Shown here: positions 35,303 through 45,329 of the stretch, in pieces
Layout of the letters: each line of letters starts with the position of its first letter
Position numbering within the stretch: the first letter of the stretch is position 1
DNA from: Aliidiomarina maris
Lineage (GTDB): Bacteria > Pseudomonadota > Gammaproteobacteria > Enterobacterales > Alteromonadaceae
Length of the DNA: 64,000 nt
Direction of reading: 5' to 3'
NCBI RefSeq assembly: GCF_003987335.1
Contig: NZ_PIPK01000008.1
Coordinates: 1-64,000, forward strand
Position numbers and translations under genes: made by a program
Notes under the pieces: generated by a model
The model's input: the letters and a program-made list of their open reading frames with translations, nothing else
Told to the model about the DNA's origin: nothing
Database searches by the model: none

Positions 35303-36646
35303 ATGGAACAAATACTTTGGATTCTTGGCGCATTTTTCGTCGCAATCGGTGTGGTGGTGACGTTTCATGAGTTCGGCCACTTTTGGGTCGCGCGGCGCTG
35401 TGGCGTGCAAGTATTAACTTTTTCTGTTGGCTTTGGTAAACCTTTGTGGTCGCGGGTTGCTAAAGACGGTACACGCTATCAAATAGCGATGGTGCCACTT
35501 GGCGGCTATGTGCGAATGTTAGATGGGCGTGTTGACACCTTACAGCCAGGTGACGAACAACGTAGCTTTGACCATAAGCCGATATCACAACGCATTGCAA
35601 TTGTGCTCGCTGGTCCGGTGTTTAATTTTATCTTTGCTTTTTTAGTGCTTTGGCTGGTGTATATTTTAGGCACACCGTCGTTGCGTCCGGTGGTAGGTGA
35701 TGTAGCAGCAGATAGTGTGGCAGCGCAGGCAGGATTGCAGCGCGGCGATATGATTATGCAAATTGATAATCGTCGCACGCCTGAATGGCAGGCAGTCAAT
35801 TTGGCGTTAGTCGAGCGTATTGGTGGCCGTGAAAGTACATGGCTGGTAGCTGACTTAGAAGGGCAGCAGCGTGAAGTCACGCTGGATTTAACCCAATGGC
35901 AATTTGATCCAGATCGTGATTCAACGATTGGTGCTTTGGGCATGCAGATATACCAGCCGCGGGCATACAATACGTTAGCCCAAGTTTTACCTGATTCACC
36001 AGCAGAACGCGCTGGATTGCTTGCAGGCGACAAAATTATAGGTATCGACGGAACTATACCTATGCAATGGGAACAAATAAGGAGCTTTATTGCTGCACGT
36101 CCAAACCAAAACTTGGCAGTGACTATAGAGCGCGGTGGCGAACAACAGGATGTCTGGGTGCACACTGATAACCAGAACGGCACTGGTATTCTGGGAGTAG
36201 CCCCTGAAACAGACCCGGTACCCGCAGATTATTATTTTAATTTGCAATACGGGCCACTTCAGGCAATTCCGCAAAGCTTAGATAGAACGTGGCAGTTAAT
36301 GACGCTGAGCGTCAATATGATAAGAAAATTAATAACCGGCGATGTATCGGTTAAAAATCTCAGCGGGCCGGTTGGTATTGCGGTTGGTGCTGGGGACCAT
36401 GCTTCATATGGGCTGGTCTATTTCCTAAGTTTTTTAGCGTTAATTAGCGTCAGCTTAGGTATTTTTAACCTACTACCGATTCCGATGTTGGACGGTGGTC
36501 ATCTGGTGTATTACATCATTGAGTGGGTGCGCGGTAAGCCAGTTCCCGAACACGTTCAGGAAATTGGTTTTCGAGTGGGCATGATAGTGCTTTTCGCTTT
36601 AACGGCGTTGGTATTGTTTAACGACATTACTCGCCTGACACCTTAA
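35303..36646 (+). CDS. rseP: Site-2 protease RseP
   Basis: A 447-residue intramembrane zinc protease that cleaves anti-sigma factor RseA after DegS, releasing sigma E when outer-membrane assembly fails. The zinc site is H22-E-F-G-H26 in the first transmembrane helix; the third ligand lies in NLLPIPMLDGGH in the third. Two PDZ domains lie between (VGDVAADSVAAQAGLQRGDMI and VLPDSPAERAGLLAGDKI). It starts 1 base after the dxr stop. Adjacent bamA and skp are members of the sigma E regulon in E. coli. Confidence 0.97.
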   Translation: MEQILWILGAFFVAIGVVVTFHEFGHFWVARRCGVQVLTFSVGFGKPLWSRVAKDGTRYQIAMVPLGGYVRMLDGRVDTLQPGDEQRSFDHKPISQRIAIVLAGPVFNFIFAFLVLWLVYILGTPSLRPVVGDVAADSVAAQAGLQRGDMIMQIDNRRTPEWQAVNLALVERIGGRESTWLVADLEGQQREVTLDLTQWQFDPDRDSTIGALGMQIYQPRAYNTLAQVLPDSPAERAGLLAGDKIIGIDGTIPMQWEQIRSFIAARPNQNLAVTIERGGEQQDVWVHTDNQNGTGILGVAPETDPVPADYYFNLQYGPLQAIPQSLDRTWQLMTLSVNMIRKLITGDVSVKNLSGPVGIAVGAGDHASYGLVYFLSFLALISVSLGIFNLLPIPMLDGGHLVYYIIEWVRGKPVPEHVQEIGFRVGMIVLFALTALVLFNDITRLTP

Positions 36647-36676
36647 ATTTCTTTGCAATTAAATAAGTATCAATAC

Positions 36677-39154
36677 ATGGCGTTGAAAAAGTTGTTATTT
36701 GGAGCGGTATTCCTCGGTGCTGGTGCACAGGCGCAAGCTGCAGAACCATTTGTGGTTGAGGATATTCAGGTACAAGGCTTGCAGCGGGTGGCTCTTGGCG
36801 CCGCGCTGACTTACATTCCTATTCAGATTGGTGATGAAATAGATTCAGCACTCGTCGCCCAAACCATTCGTGAACTCTATGCCTCGGCGCATTTCGATGA
36901 TATTGAAATCCTGCGCGATGACGGTACTTTAATTATTCGTGTGACCGAACGTCCTACTATCAGCAGCGTAAGCTTCGAGGGCAATAGTGACCTCGATGAT
37001 GACCAGCTATCGGATAGTTTGCGTAACTCAGGCATTGCTGTGGGTGAGCAGCTCGATCGCACCATGATTAGTGAGATTGAAAGCGGCCTTGAAGAGTTCT
37101 ACCAGAGCGTGGGTAAATACAACGCCAACGTATCGGTTACGGTGATTAACTTACCGCGTAACCGGGTTGAACTGCGGTTTAACTTTGTTGAGGGCGCTGC
37201 AGCTGAAGTAAAACAAATTAACTTCATTGGTAACCATAGCTTTAGCCGTGAAGAATTATTGCGTGAATTCGAACTGCGCGACACCTTGCCATGGTGGAAT
37301 TTCTTTGGCCGTCGCCAGTACCAACAACAGCAGTTGGGTGGCGATATCGAGTCATTAGAGTCGTTTTATCGTAATCGTGGTTATGCACGTTTTCGTATCG
37401 ACTCGGTACAGGTATCCATGACGCCTGAAAAAGACGGCATCTATATTACTTTGAATCTGGATGAGGGCGACCAGTACGAAGTGAAAGAGGTCAACGTCAT
37501 CGGCGACTTACGCGGCCACGATAGTTTTATTGAATCGGTGGCGCAAAGCGCTGAAGGGCGTCGTTACAATGCGTCTTACATGACGGGTATCGAAGAGGCA
37601 GTTAAGGGTTACTTGGGCCGCTTTGGTTATGCCTACCCAGAAGTACGCACGGTACCTGATATCAACGACGACGATTTAACCGTGGACTTGAACTTCATTG
37701 TCGAACTTGGCAATCGTGCCTATGTGCGTCGTATCAATTTTGAAGGCAATAGCGCGACCAAAGACGAAGTACTTCGCCGTGAGATGCGTCAGTTAGAAGG
37801 CGCGTGGTTAAACCAGCAACAAGTTGAAACCAGCCGTGCGCGTTTAGAGCGCTTAGGTTACTTTGCCACCGTGGACGTTGAAACTGTGCGGGTACCAGGC
37901 GAAGACGACCAAGTCGATTTAGTGTATCGCGTGGAAGAACAGCCATCGGGCTCAATTCAAGCCGGTATCGGTTATGGTGGTTTCTCCGGTTTAAGTTTGA
38001 ATGCCGGTATTTCACAGGAAAACTTCTTTGGCACCGGTAACAGTGCGGCGATTAACCTCAACACCAACCGTTTCCAACGTGACGCGCAGCTAAGTTATAG
38101 CAACAACTACTTTACCGACGATGGTATTGCTTTAGGTGGTAATATTTTCTACCGTGACTTTGACGGTAGTCGCGCCAACTTGTCGCAGTACAACCAGCGT
38201 AGTTATGGTATTGCAAGTAACCTGAGCTTCCCAATTAATGAGTTCCAGCGCATTAGCTTTGGCGCAGGTTATACCAACACTGGGATTAGTCAGTTCCAGC
38301 AAATTGACCAAATTACTAATTTCCTGGCGCGTTATGCTGACGCAGAAAACCCGGAAAGCTCGGTGAACTTCCGCACCTATGATTTAAATTTAGGTTGGCA
38401 GCGTGTAACCCTGAATCGTGGTGTATTCCCAACGGCAGGTACCCAGAACTCGGTTAACTTAAAAGTCACGACACCGAACTCAGATTTGCAATACTTTAAA
38501 TTGAATTATCGCTTCCGTTATTATCACCCAATTGATAATGACCATAGATTCGTATTCCTAACCCGCTTAAACTTAGGCTACGGCAACGGCTATGGTTCCA
38601 CCAATGGGGTCGACAATACCTTACCGTTCTGGGAGAATTTCTACGGCGGTGGTCAAGATTCATTGCGTGGCTTTGAAACTAACCGAGTGGGCCCACGTGG
38701 TATTATTCGACAGCCTACGTTCGTGCAAGGTCCGCCAGACGCCAACGGCAACCCGACACGAATTGCGTTAGGGCCAGAATTTGATACCTATCAGGTGGCA
38801 CAATTCCGCGGTGTGGGTGGTAACGCTATCGCAAATGCGAGTTTAGAGCTTATCGTGCCTACGCCATTTGCGGGCGAAGATGCAGCGCGTGCAGTGCGCA
38901 CCAGCTTGTTTGTTGATGTGGGTACCGTGTGGGATACTGAATTTAACTTTGATTCTTATCGCAACTTACGCAATGTTGGCCAGCAAGAACTATGGGACTA
39001 CAGTGACCCCAGCAACTACCAAGCCTCTTACGGGGTGTCGGTACAGTGGTTATCACCGATGGGTGCACTGACATTTAGCTTAGGCTTCCCGATTAAGTCG
39101 TTAGACCCAGACGTGGAAGAGCGCTTTAACTTTAACTTAGGAACTACTTTCTAA
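36677..39154 (+). CDS. bamA: Outer-membrane protein assembly factor BamA
   Basis: An 825-residue Omp85 protein, the core of the beta-barrel assembly machine. The start at 36677 gives a signal peptide ([21 protein letters not shown], cleaved before AEPF); the upstream TTG at 36653 has no ribosome-binding site. Five POTRA domains occupy about residues 23-425 ([60 protein letters not shown]). The 16-strand barrel follows, with the loop-6 motif in [18 protein letters not shown] and a C-terminal phenylalanine. Confidence 0.97.
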   Translation: MALKKLLFGAVFLGAGAQAQAAEPFVVEDIQVQGLQRVALGAALTYIPIQIGDEIDSALVAQTIRELYASAHFDDIEILRDDGTLIIRVTERPTISSVSFEGNSDLDDDQLSDSLRNSGIAVGEQLDRTMISEIESGLEEFYQSVGKYNANVSVTVINLPRNRVELRFNFVEGAAAEVKQINFIGNHSFSREELLREFELRDTLPWWNFFGRRQYQQQQLGGDIESLESFYRNRGYARFRIDSVQVSMTPEKDGIYITLNLDEGDQYEVKEVNVIGDLRGHDSFIESVAQSAEGRRYNASYMTGIEEAVKGYLGRFGYAYPEVRTVPDINDDDLTVDLNFIVELGNRAYVRRINFEGNSATKDEVLRREMRQLEGAWLNQQQVETSRARLERLGYFATVDVETVRVPGEDDQVDLVYRVEEQPSGSIQAGIGYGGFSGLSLNAGISQENFFGTGNSAAINLNTNRFQRDAQLSYSNNYFTDDGIALGGNIFYRDFDGSRANLSQYNQRSYGIASNLSFPINEFQRISFGAGYTNTGISQFQQIDQITNFLARYADAENPESSVNFRTYDLNLGWQRVTLNRGVFPTAGTQNSVNLKVTTPNSDLQYFKLNYRFRYYHPIDNDHRFVFLTRLNLGYGNGYGSTNGVDNTLPFWENFYGGGQDSLRGFETNRVGPRGIIRQPTFVQGPPDANGNPTRIALGPEFDTYQVAQFRGVGGNAIANASLELIVPTPFAGEDAARAVRTSLFVDVGTVWDTEFNFDSYRNLRNVGQQELWDYSDPSNYQASYGVSVQWLSPMGALTFSLGFPIKSLDPDVEERFNFNLGTTF

Positions 39155-39213
39155 GCTGTTTAAAAAAGCAGTAAGTAGCAACACCAAACTTTGAATGCAA
39201 TGAGGATGTAACA

Positions 39214-39732
39214 TTGAAAAGCTTAATTAAATCGATTTTTCTTGCCAGCGTGTTATCGGCAATGTCTTTAGGCGTCAGTGCGACTGCAGCAGCAGAAGCA
39301 AAAATGGCGGTTGTTGATGTTGGCGCAGTATTCCAACAGTTACCTGAGCGTGAAGAAATTTCGCAGAACTTGCAGCGTGAGTTCAATGACCGCATTGAGC
39401 GCATGCAGCGTCGCGAAACTGAAATCGGCCAATTACGTGATCGTATTCAGCGCGACGAAGAGATTATGAGCGAAGAAGAGTACACTCAGGCGATGATGGA
39501 ATTTCAGCAACGTGTACAAGAAGCGCAACAATCAGGTCAGCAATTGAATGAAGAAATGCGCCGTCGTCAAAACGAAGAACGTGACCGCGTATTGCGCCGT
39601 ATGCAAGAAGTGATTGCTGACATCGCTGAAGCTGAAGGTTATGACGTGGTATTGGAAGCGAGCGGAATTGCGTACGCACGTGATGGCTTTGATATTTCAA
39701 GCCGTGTTTTGGAAGCAATGAGCAGCAACTAA
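39214..39732 (+). CDS. skp: OmpH/Skp-family periplasmic chaperone
   Basis: A 172-residue protein with a TTG start behind GAGGAT. A signal peptide ends near VSATAAAEA. The mature N-terminus AKMAVVDVGAVFQQLPEREEI is the beta-strand/trimerisation part. Then come long charged helices (residues 45-135) that form the tentacles, and a C-terminal AEGYDVVLEASGIAYARDGFDIS strand. Skp holds unfolded outer-membrane proteins on their way to BamA, encoded just upstream. Confidence 0.94.
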   Translation: MKSLIKSIFLASVLSAMSLGVSATAAAEAKMAVVDVGAVFQQLPEREEISQNLQREFNDRIERMQRRETEIGQLRDRIQRDEEIMSEEEYTQAMMEFQQRVQEAQQSGQQLNEEMRRRQNEERDRVLRRMQEVIADIAEAEGYDVVLEASGIAYARDGFDISSRVLEAMSSN

Positions 39733-39737
39733 TACTC

Positions 39738-40754
39738 ATGACTGTAATGACACTTCAGGAATTAGCCCAGGCAACTGGCGCTAGCGTGCGCGGTGACCAA
39801 GGTTATCAGGTCACCGGGCTTGCCACCTTGCGCTCAGCGAAAGCTGAGCACATTTCTTTTTTGGCGAATGAAAAATATCGTTCGCAAGTTGCCGAGTCAT
39901 CAGCTGGTTGCGTGATTATGCGTGCCGAAGATGACCACGGCGAAGCGACCAACGCATTGATTACGCCACAACCGTATTTGGCGTATGCACGCGTTGCGCA
40001 GTTGCTTGATAACACGCCAGCGCAGGCCAAGGGCATTCATCCCACTGCAGTGATAGCAGAAGGTGTTGCACTAGGTTCCGATGTGTCAGTCGGCGCATAC
40101 AGCGTTATTGAAGCTGGCGCAGTGATTGGCGATCAAGTTCAAATTGGCAACCATTGCACAGTGGGCAGCAATGCACATATCGGTGCCTATACGCGACTGT
40201 GGTCGAATGTAACGATTTACCACGGCGTCCGTATCGGCCAACACTGTACCTTTCACGCCGGTGCTGTGATTGGTGGTGATGGCTTTGGTTGGGCCAGTGA
40301 AAACGGAAAATGGGTTAAGATACCGCAACTCGGGGCAGTGACCATTGGCGATTACGTTGATATTGGCGTTGGCACCACCATCGACCGCGGTGCATTAGAC
40401 GATACGGTGATTGAAAACCACTGTATTATCGATAACCAAGTACAAATTGGCCACAATGTGTTTGTGGGCGAAGGCACTGCGATTGCAGGGCAGGTTGGTA
40501 TTGCCGGTAGCACTCGAATCGGTCGTGGTTGTTTGATTGGCGGGCAAGCAGGCTTAGCCGGTCATATTGAAATTGCCGACCATGTGCAACTGCATGGCCA
40601 AGCAATGGTCACCAAGTCAATTGAACAAGCGGGTGTGTACGCGTCCGGAAACCCAGTGGTACCGCAAGGCGAATGGGCACGTGTTGGCGTGCGTTACAAG
40701 CAGTTACCTGATTTGTTCAAGCGGGTGAAAGCCCTCGAGACTAAACTTAAATAA
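39738..40754 (+). CDS. lpxD: UDP-3-O-(3-hydroxyacyl)glucosamine N-acyltransferase
   Basis: A 338-residue trimeric acyltransferase, the third step of lipid A synthesis. The N-terminal uridine-binding domain (about 1-100) is followed by hexapeptide repeats of a left-handed beta-helix. The catalytic histidine is in [15 protein letters not shown]. Further marks: [34 protein letters not shown]. The start is 5 bases after skp, so translation is coupled. A second in-frame ATG at 39747 is possible. Confidence 0.97.
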   Translation: MTVMTLQELAQATGASVRGDQGYQVTGLATLRSAKAEHISFLANEKYRSQVAESSAGCVIMRAEDDHGEATNALITPQPYLAYARVAQLLDNTPAQAKGIHPTAVIAEGVALGSDVSVGAYSVIEAGAVIGDQVQIGNHCTVGSNAHIGAYTRLWSNVTIYHGVRIGQHCTFHAGAVIGGDGFGWASENGKWVKIPQLGAVTIGDYVDIGVGTTIDRGALDDTVIENHCIIDNQVQIGHNVFVGEGTAIAGQVGIAGSTRIGRGCLIGGQAGLAGHIEIADHVQLHGQAMVTKSIEQAGVYASGNPVVPQGEWARVGVRYKQLPDLFKRVKALETKLK

Positions 40755-40783
40755 TAACAACGTTTAACGTTGAGGAGCTTCGT

Positions 40784-41260
40784 GTGACTGAACAGGTGAC
40801 GCAAGAGCTGAACAATGGATTCAATATCCAAGAGATTCAAGCCGTTTTACCCCATCGATACCCTTTTGCATTGATTGACCGCGTGGTGAGCTATACCAAA
40901 GGTGAGTCGCTGCATGCCTATAAAAATATCACCATGAACGAACCCGTGTTCATGGGGCATTTTCCAGGTGAACCTATCTTTCCAGGCGTACTGTTACTTG
41001 AAGCTATGGCGCAAGCGACCGGTCTGCTAGGTTTTAAAATGATGGAAAATGCGGCGGACAAAGACGAAATGTATTTGTTCGCGGGCATCGACAACGCACG
41101 TTTCAAGCGCCAGGTCATTCCTGGGGATCGCGTTGATTTCCATGTCACTTTTGTCAAAGAACGTCGTGGTATTTGGAAGTTTTCGGGCGTGGCGAAAGTG
41201 GATGGCGAACTAGCAGCTACGGCTGATCTTATGTGTGCAAGAAGGAATATGAAAGGGTGA
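40784..41260 (+). CDS. fabZ: 3-hydroxyacyl-[acyl-carrier-protein] dehydratase FabZ
   Basis: A 158-residue hot-dog-fold dehydratase of fatty acid elongation. It starts with GTG behind GAGGAG. Catalytic residues: histidine in [22 protein letters not shown] and glutamate in the same helix. Also [13 protein letters not shown]. Overlaps lpxA by 4 bases (GTGA), so the balance of phospholipid and lipid A precursors is set by neighbouring genes. Confidence 0.97.
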   Translation: MTEQVTQELNNGFNIQEIQAVLPHRYPFALIDRVVSYTKGESLHAYKNITMNEPVFMGHFPGEPIFPGVLLLEAMAQATGLLGFKMMENAADKDEMYLFAGIDNARFKRQVIPGDRVDFHVTFVKERRGIWKFSGVAKVDGELAATADLMCARRNMKG

Positions 41261-42021
41261 TACACGCCAGCGCAATTATTGAACCAGGCGCAAAGCTGGG
41301 GGCAAACGTTCGCGTTGGCCCTTGGACGTATATCGGTGCCGACGTCGAAATTGGTGATAACTGTGAGATTGGTCCGCATGTCGTCATTCGTGGTCCAACG
41401 ACCATGGGTGAAGGCAATCGTATCTTCCAATTCTCGTCGATTGGTGAAGAGTGCCAAGACAAAAAGTATGCGGGTGAGCCGACTCGCTTGGTGATTGGCG
41501 ATCACAATGTGTTTCGTGAGTGCACTACCGTGCATCGTGGCACGGTGCAGGACAACAGCCTGACCCAAATTGGCAGTCACAACTTATTGATGGCCTATGT
41601 ACATGTTGCCCACGATTGCATGATTGGCGACCGTAACATTTTAGCCAATGCGACAACATTAGCCGGACATGTGCATGTCGGCGATCAGGTTATCCTTGGT
41701 GGTTTTACCGGTGTGCACCAATTTTGCAAAATTGGCTCACACGCTTTTACCGCTGTCAGTTCGGTGGTGGTGCAGGATATTCCGCCGTATGTGATGGCAC
41801 AAGGCCACAACGCAGTGCCGCGCACGATTAACTTGGAAGGTTTGCGTCGCAGAGGCTTTAGTGCTGAGCAAATTCAGAATATTAAGCGCGCTTACAAGCT
41901 GCTTTACCGTCAAGGTTTAACCCTTCAGGAAGCGGTGGCTAAAATGACTGCAATGGATGCACCAGAGCTTGCGATCATGCTTGATTTCATCGCCAAGTCT
42001 CAGCGCGGTATCATCCGCTAA
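41257..42021 (+). CDS. lpxA: Acyl-ACP--UDP-N-acetylglucosamine O-acyltransferase
   Basis: A 254-residue beta-helix acyltransferase that commits UDP-GlcNAc to lipid A. The start is the GTG at 41257 overlapping the fabZ stop; the residues after it ([20 protein letters not shown]) align with the E. coli start, whereas the upstream frame lies inside fabZ. Catalytic histidine in [13 protein letters not shown]. The C-terminal helical domain begins at [11 protein letters not shown]. Slightly shorter than E. coli LpxA (262). Confidence 0.95.
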   Translation: MIHASAIIEPGAKLGANVRVGPWTYIGADVEIGDNCEIGPHVVIRGPTTMGEGNRIFQFSSIGEECQDKKYAGEPTRLVIGDHNVFRECTTVHRGTVQDNSLTQIGSHNLLMAYVHVAHDCMIGDRNILANATTLAGHVHVGDQVILGGFTGVHQFCKIGSHAFTAVSSVVVQDIPPYVMAQGHNAVPRTINLEGLRRRGFSAEQIQNIKRAYKLLYRQGLTLQEAVAKMTAMDAPELAIMLDFIAKSQRGIIR

Positions 42022-42039
42022 GCCATTGACGTAATTGAC

Positions 42040-43218
42040 ATGCCGCAAGACTTAAACCATCAAAGCAATCCTGTTCGCTGCATTGGCTTAGTAGCAGGTG
42101 AAGCCTCCGGTGATATTCTGGGGGCTAGTTTAATGCGTGCCATCAAACAACGGCATCCCGAGGTCGAATTTATCGGCGTCGGCGGTCCGTTAATGGCGGC
42201 AGAAGGCTTGCAGTCATTGTTTTCCTTTGAACGCCTCGCGGTGATGGGAATCGTCGATGTGCTCAAGCAATTGCCTGATTTACTAGCTGCACGCCGCGAA
42301 GTTGTTACCTGTATGCTAAATCAACGCCCTGATATTTTCGTGGGCATTGATGCGCCCGATTTTAATATTCCAATCGAACTGAAGCTTAAACAAGCAGGCA
42401 TTACCTGCGTGCACTATGTTAGCCCTTCGGTGTGGGCGTGGCGCCAAAAGCGCGTGTTTAAAATAGCCAAAGCCACGCATCGGGTGCTGTGTTTACTGCC
42501 GTTTGAAAAGCAGTTTTATGATCGCTTTGATGTTCCGGCAACCTTTGTGGGGCACACCTTAGCCGACGAGATTCCACTGCAGAGTTCGCGTGAATTGGCG
42601 TGCGAAGCACTCAATATTGACCCACAACAACGTTATTTCGGCGTGTTACCTGGTAGTCGGCGTAGTGAAGTAGGTTTGTTAATTGAGCCATTTTTGCAAG
42701 CTGCGCGCATACTCCATGATCAGCATCCTGAGTATGGCTTTTTGATCCCAGCGGTCAATCCAGAACGTCGTGGGCAAATCGAAGCGGCCATCGCAACGGC
42801 TAGTTTACCTGCCAGTTTGCAACTACACATCATCGATCAGCAATCGCGCCAGGTGATGTTGGCGAGTGATGCATTGATGCTGGCCTCAGGCACCGTGGCC
42901 TTAGAAGCCATGCTACTGAAACGTCCTATGGTCGTGTCGTATCGCTTTAGCGCACTCAATTACGCAATTCTTAAGCGCTTGGTTAAAGTGGATTATTTCT
43001 CATTACCAAACTTGATTGCTAATCAGCCGCTAGTACCTGAACTTTTACAAGAGGCAGTCACGCCCGAAGCCTTGGCGACTCACATGAGTCATTTTATCAG
43101 CCAACCACAACAGGCTTTGTTGGCCCAATTCGAGCAACTTCATCAGGCTATTGCATTGAACGCGGCAGACACCGCGGCTGATGCAGTGTTAGCCACTCAC
43201 CAGCAACGCGCGTTGTAG
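42040..43218 (+). CDS. lpxB: Lipid-A-disaccharide synthase
   Basis: A 392-residue GT-B glycosyltransferase (GT19). It joins UDP-2,3-diacylglucosamine and lipid X. Motifs: GLVAGEASGDILGASLM at the N-terminus, FVGIDAPDFNIPIELKLK, YVSPSVWAWRQKRVFKI, LPGSRRSEV, and SGTVALEAMLLKRPMVVSYR. It is the last gene of the run; in E. coli rnhB and dnaE follow, but here they do not. Confidence 0.97.
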   Translation: MPQDLNHQSNPVRCIGLVAGEASGDILGASLMRAIKQRHPEVEFIGVGGPLMAAEGLQSLFSFERLAVMGIVDVLKQLPDLLAARREVVTCMLNQRPDIFVGIDAPDFNIPIELKLKQAGITCVHYVSPSVWAWRQKRVFKIAKATHRVLCLLPFEKQFYDRFDVPATFVGHTLADEIPLQSSRELACEALNIDPQQRYFGVLPGSRRSEVGLLIEPFLQAARILHDQHPEYGFLIPAVNPERRGQIEAAIATASLPASLQLHIIDQQSRQVMLASDALMLASGTVALEAMLLKRPMVVSYRFSALNYAILKRLVKVDYFSLPNLIANQPLVPELLQEAVTPEALATHMSHFISQPQQALLAQFEQLHQAIALNAADTAADAVLATHQQRAL

Positions 43219-43407
43219 AATTTCCTAACCTTTCTATTTAATAGAGCGAAAGCCGTCAATAATAGCTATTATCTTTCCAATATATCGTGTCTATACTAAG
43301 CGTCATGTAAATACATGCTTGAGTTCTCGCGTACGTGTGGTGTGACACCCGATGCGAGCGAGCGCTTATTAACTGCAAAGATTTAATTGAGTGACAGGAG
43401 TAGCAAC

Positions 43408-44385
43408 ATGGGCTTATTAGTCGATGGTCAATGGCACGATACTTGGTATGACACCTCGAAAACAGGCGGACGCTTTGTGCGTACCGAAGCGCAGTACCGC
43501 AACTGGATCACGCCTGATGGCAGCGCCGGAGAAAGTGGTGAAGGCGGCTTTAAAGCAGAGTCAGGGCGCTATCACTTGTATGTATCTTACGCATGTCCTT
43601 GGGCGCATCGAACTTTAATCTTTCGTCAGCTCAAAGGGCTAGAGTCACATATCAGCTATTCTGCTGTGCAGCCACTGATGCTGGAAAACGGCTGGGAGTT
43701 TGGTCAGGGCGAGCTGAAAGACCCACTTTTCGATCATAAATTCTTGCATCAGATTTATACCCAGACCGACCCGGATTATAGCGGTCGCGTTACCGTACCT
43801 GTGTTATGGGATAAACAACGCAACACCATAGTGAGCAATGAATCCGCTGAAATTATTCGTATGCTAAATTCTGCATTTAACGACATTACGGGTAATCACG
43901 ACGATTATTATCCAGAAGAATTGCGCGCAGATATTGATGAAATTAATGATTTTGTCTACGACAACATTAATAACGGCGTGTATAAATGTGGCTTTGCAAC
44001 CACCCAGCAAGCCTACGAAGAAGCCTTTCATGCGTTGTTTGCTGCACTCGATAAATTAGAGCAGCGCTTAGCTGGCCAGCGTTACCTGGTGGGCGGTCGC
44101 ATGACGGAAGCGGATTGGCGTTTATTCACCACGCTGGTGCGATTTGACCCAGTGTATGTCGGTCACTTCAAAACCAACCTTAAGCGAATTGCTGATTATC
44201 CAAATTTATACAGCTACATGCGTGAACTGTATCAAGTCTCAGGCGTAGCCAGTACCGTGAATATGGACCATATCAAACAACATTATTATGGCAGCCACGA
44301 CACCATTAACCCCACGGGTGTGGTACCGGTAGGCCCTGATTTAGATTTGACTGCGCCACATGACCGCAGCAAGTTTGGCGGATAA
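43408..44385 (+). CDS. Glutathionyl-hydroquinone reductase (xi-class glutathione S-transferase)
   Basis: A 325-residue cytosolic enzyme. The start at 43408 has ACAGGAG upstream. The catalytic cysteine is C63 in YACPWAHRT, at the same position as Cys63 of E. coli YqjG. Further family marks are RVTVPVLWDKQ, SNESAEIIRMLN and LYSYMRELYQVSGVASTVN. It reduces glutathionyl-hydroquinones and glutathionyl-quinone adducts with glutathione. Followed by a pirin gene after 59 bases, a plausible quinone-detoxifying pair. Confidence 0.93.
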   Translation: MGLLVDGQWHDTWYDTSKTGGRFVRTEAQYRNWITPDGSAGESGEGGFKAESGRYHLYVSYACPWAHRTLIFRQLKGLESHISYSAVQPLMLENGWEFGQGELKDPLFDHKFLHQIYTQTDPDYSGRVTVPVLWDKQRNTIVSNESAEIIRMLNSAFNDITGNHDDYYPEELRADIDEINDFVYDNINNGVYKCGFATTQQAYEEAFHALFAALDKLEQRLAGQRYLVGGRMTEADWRLFTTLVRFDPVYVGHFKTNLKRIADYPNLYSYMRELYQVSGVASTVNMDHIKQHYYGSHDTINPTGVVPVGPDLDLTAPHDRSKFGG

Positions 44386-44444
44386 ACCAAGCAGTTAACC
44401 TTTATTCTTTCTGATAATGCGAGTGGACTCGCAAGGAACAAGCA

Positions 44445-45287
44445 ATGAAATCTACAATGGTGCAAAAGCGTGTCACTGGGATGCCAGCACAAGATGGTGC
44501 TGGGGTAAAACTCAGCCGCGTTATCAATCAGCCAAGCTATCGCCATCAAGACCCGTTTTTAATGTTAGATGAGTTTAAGTCGGATAACCCGAATGATTAT
44601 ATTGCTGGGTTTCCACCCCATCCGCATCGTGGGTTTTGTACCCTGACTTATATGTTAGAAGGGCGCATGGCCCATGAAGATTCGCAAGGCAATACTGGGG
44701 AAATCGGCCCAGGCGGCCTGCAGTGGATGCGTGCGGCACGCGGTATGATTCACTCTGAGATGCCAAAACAAGAAGACGGCATGATGTGGGGGTTTCAGCT
44801 GTGGGTTAACTTGCCTGCAAGCGAAAAAATGTCGGACCCTGAATATGCCGATATTATGGGCGACCAAGTGCCTGAAGTGGTGAAAGACGGTGTGACGGTC
44901 CGTGTCCTCAGTGGTGAATTTGATAATCAGCAAGGGCCGGTCACGCTGTATGTGGTGCCCGCTGAGCGCAACTTTTTGTACTTGGACGCACGCTTTAGCA
45001 GCGCTGCAGAGTTAGAAGTACCACATCAAGGTCAGGCAACGCGCTTGGTATATGTGTATCGTGGCGAAGTGCGAATTGACGGGGTGACCCTGCGTGCCGG
45101 CGAGTTGGGCGAGTTACGGGCGGACGGTGACCTGCTGATCAAAGGCAGTGCCGAGGCCGGGATGCTAGTCCTTGCTGCGCAGCCCATCGGCGAGCCGGTT
45201 GCGCAGTACGGTCCCTTTGTGATGAATACCGAAGACGAACTGCGTCAAGCGTTTGCTGACTATCAGAGTGGCGCGTTAACCCAGTAA
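44445..45287 (+). CDS. Pirin family protein
   Basis: A 280-residue bicupin. The N-terminal cupin has the iron-site pattern PPHPHRGFCTLTYMLEGRMAHEDSQGN and GGLQWMRAARGMIHSEMP. The C-terminal cupin includes LVYVYRGEVRIDG. Some pirins are quercetin dioxygenases, others act as redox-sensitive co-regulators; the activity here is unknown. AAGGAAC precedes the ATG. Probably co-transcribed with the glutathionyl-hydroquinone reductase gene. Confidence 0.92.
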   Translation: MKSTMVQKRVTGMPAQDGAGVKLSRVINQPSYRHQDPFLMLDEFKSDNPNDYIAGFPPHPHRGFCTLTYMLEGRMAHEDSQGNTGEIGPGGLQWMRAARGMIHSEMPKQEDGMMWGFQLWVNLPASEKMSDPEYADIMGDQVPEVVKDGVTVRVLSGEFDNQQGPVTLYVVPAERNFLYLDARFSSAAELEVPHQGQATRLVYVYRGEVRIDGVTLRAGELGELRADGDLLIKGSAEAGMLVLAAQPIGEPVAQYGPFVMNTEDELRQAFADYQSGALTQ

Positions 45288-45329
45288 CGCTGGGCTAATG
45301 CGTAAACGGCTCTAACGATCAGGTGCTGG

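Noticed and set aside
35506-36183. 225-codon open frame on the minus strand inside rseP
   Set aside because: It is fully antisense to the PDZ region of rseP, is serine/proline/cysteine-rich without motifs, and has no ribosome-binding site; rseP is intact.
40918-41580. 220-codon minus-strand frame across fabZ/lpxA
   Set aside because: Antisense shadow of two well-supported essential genes, with no recognisable protein family.
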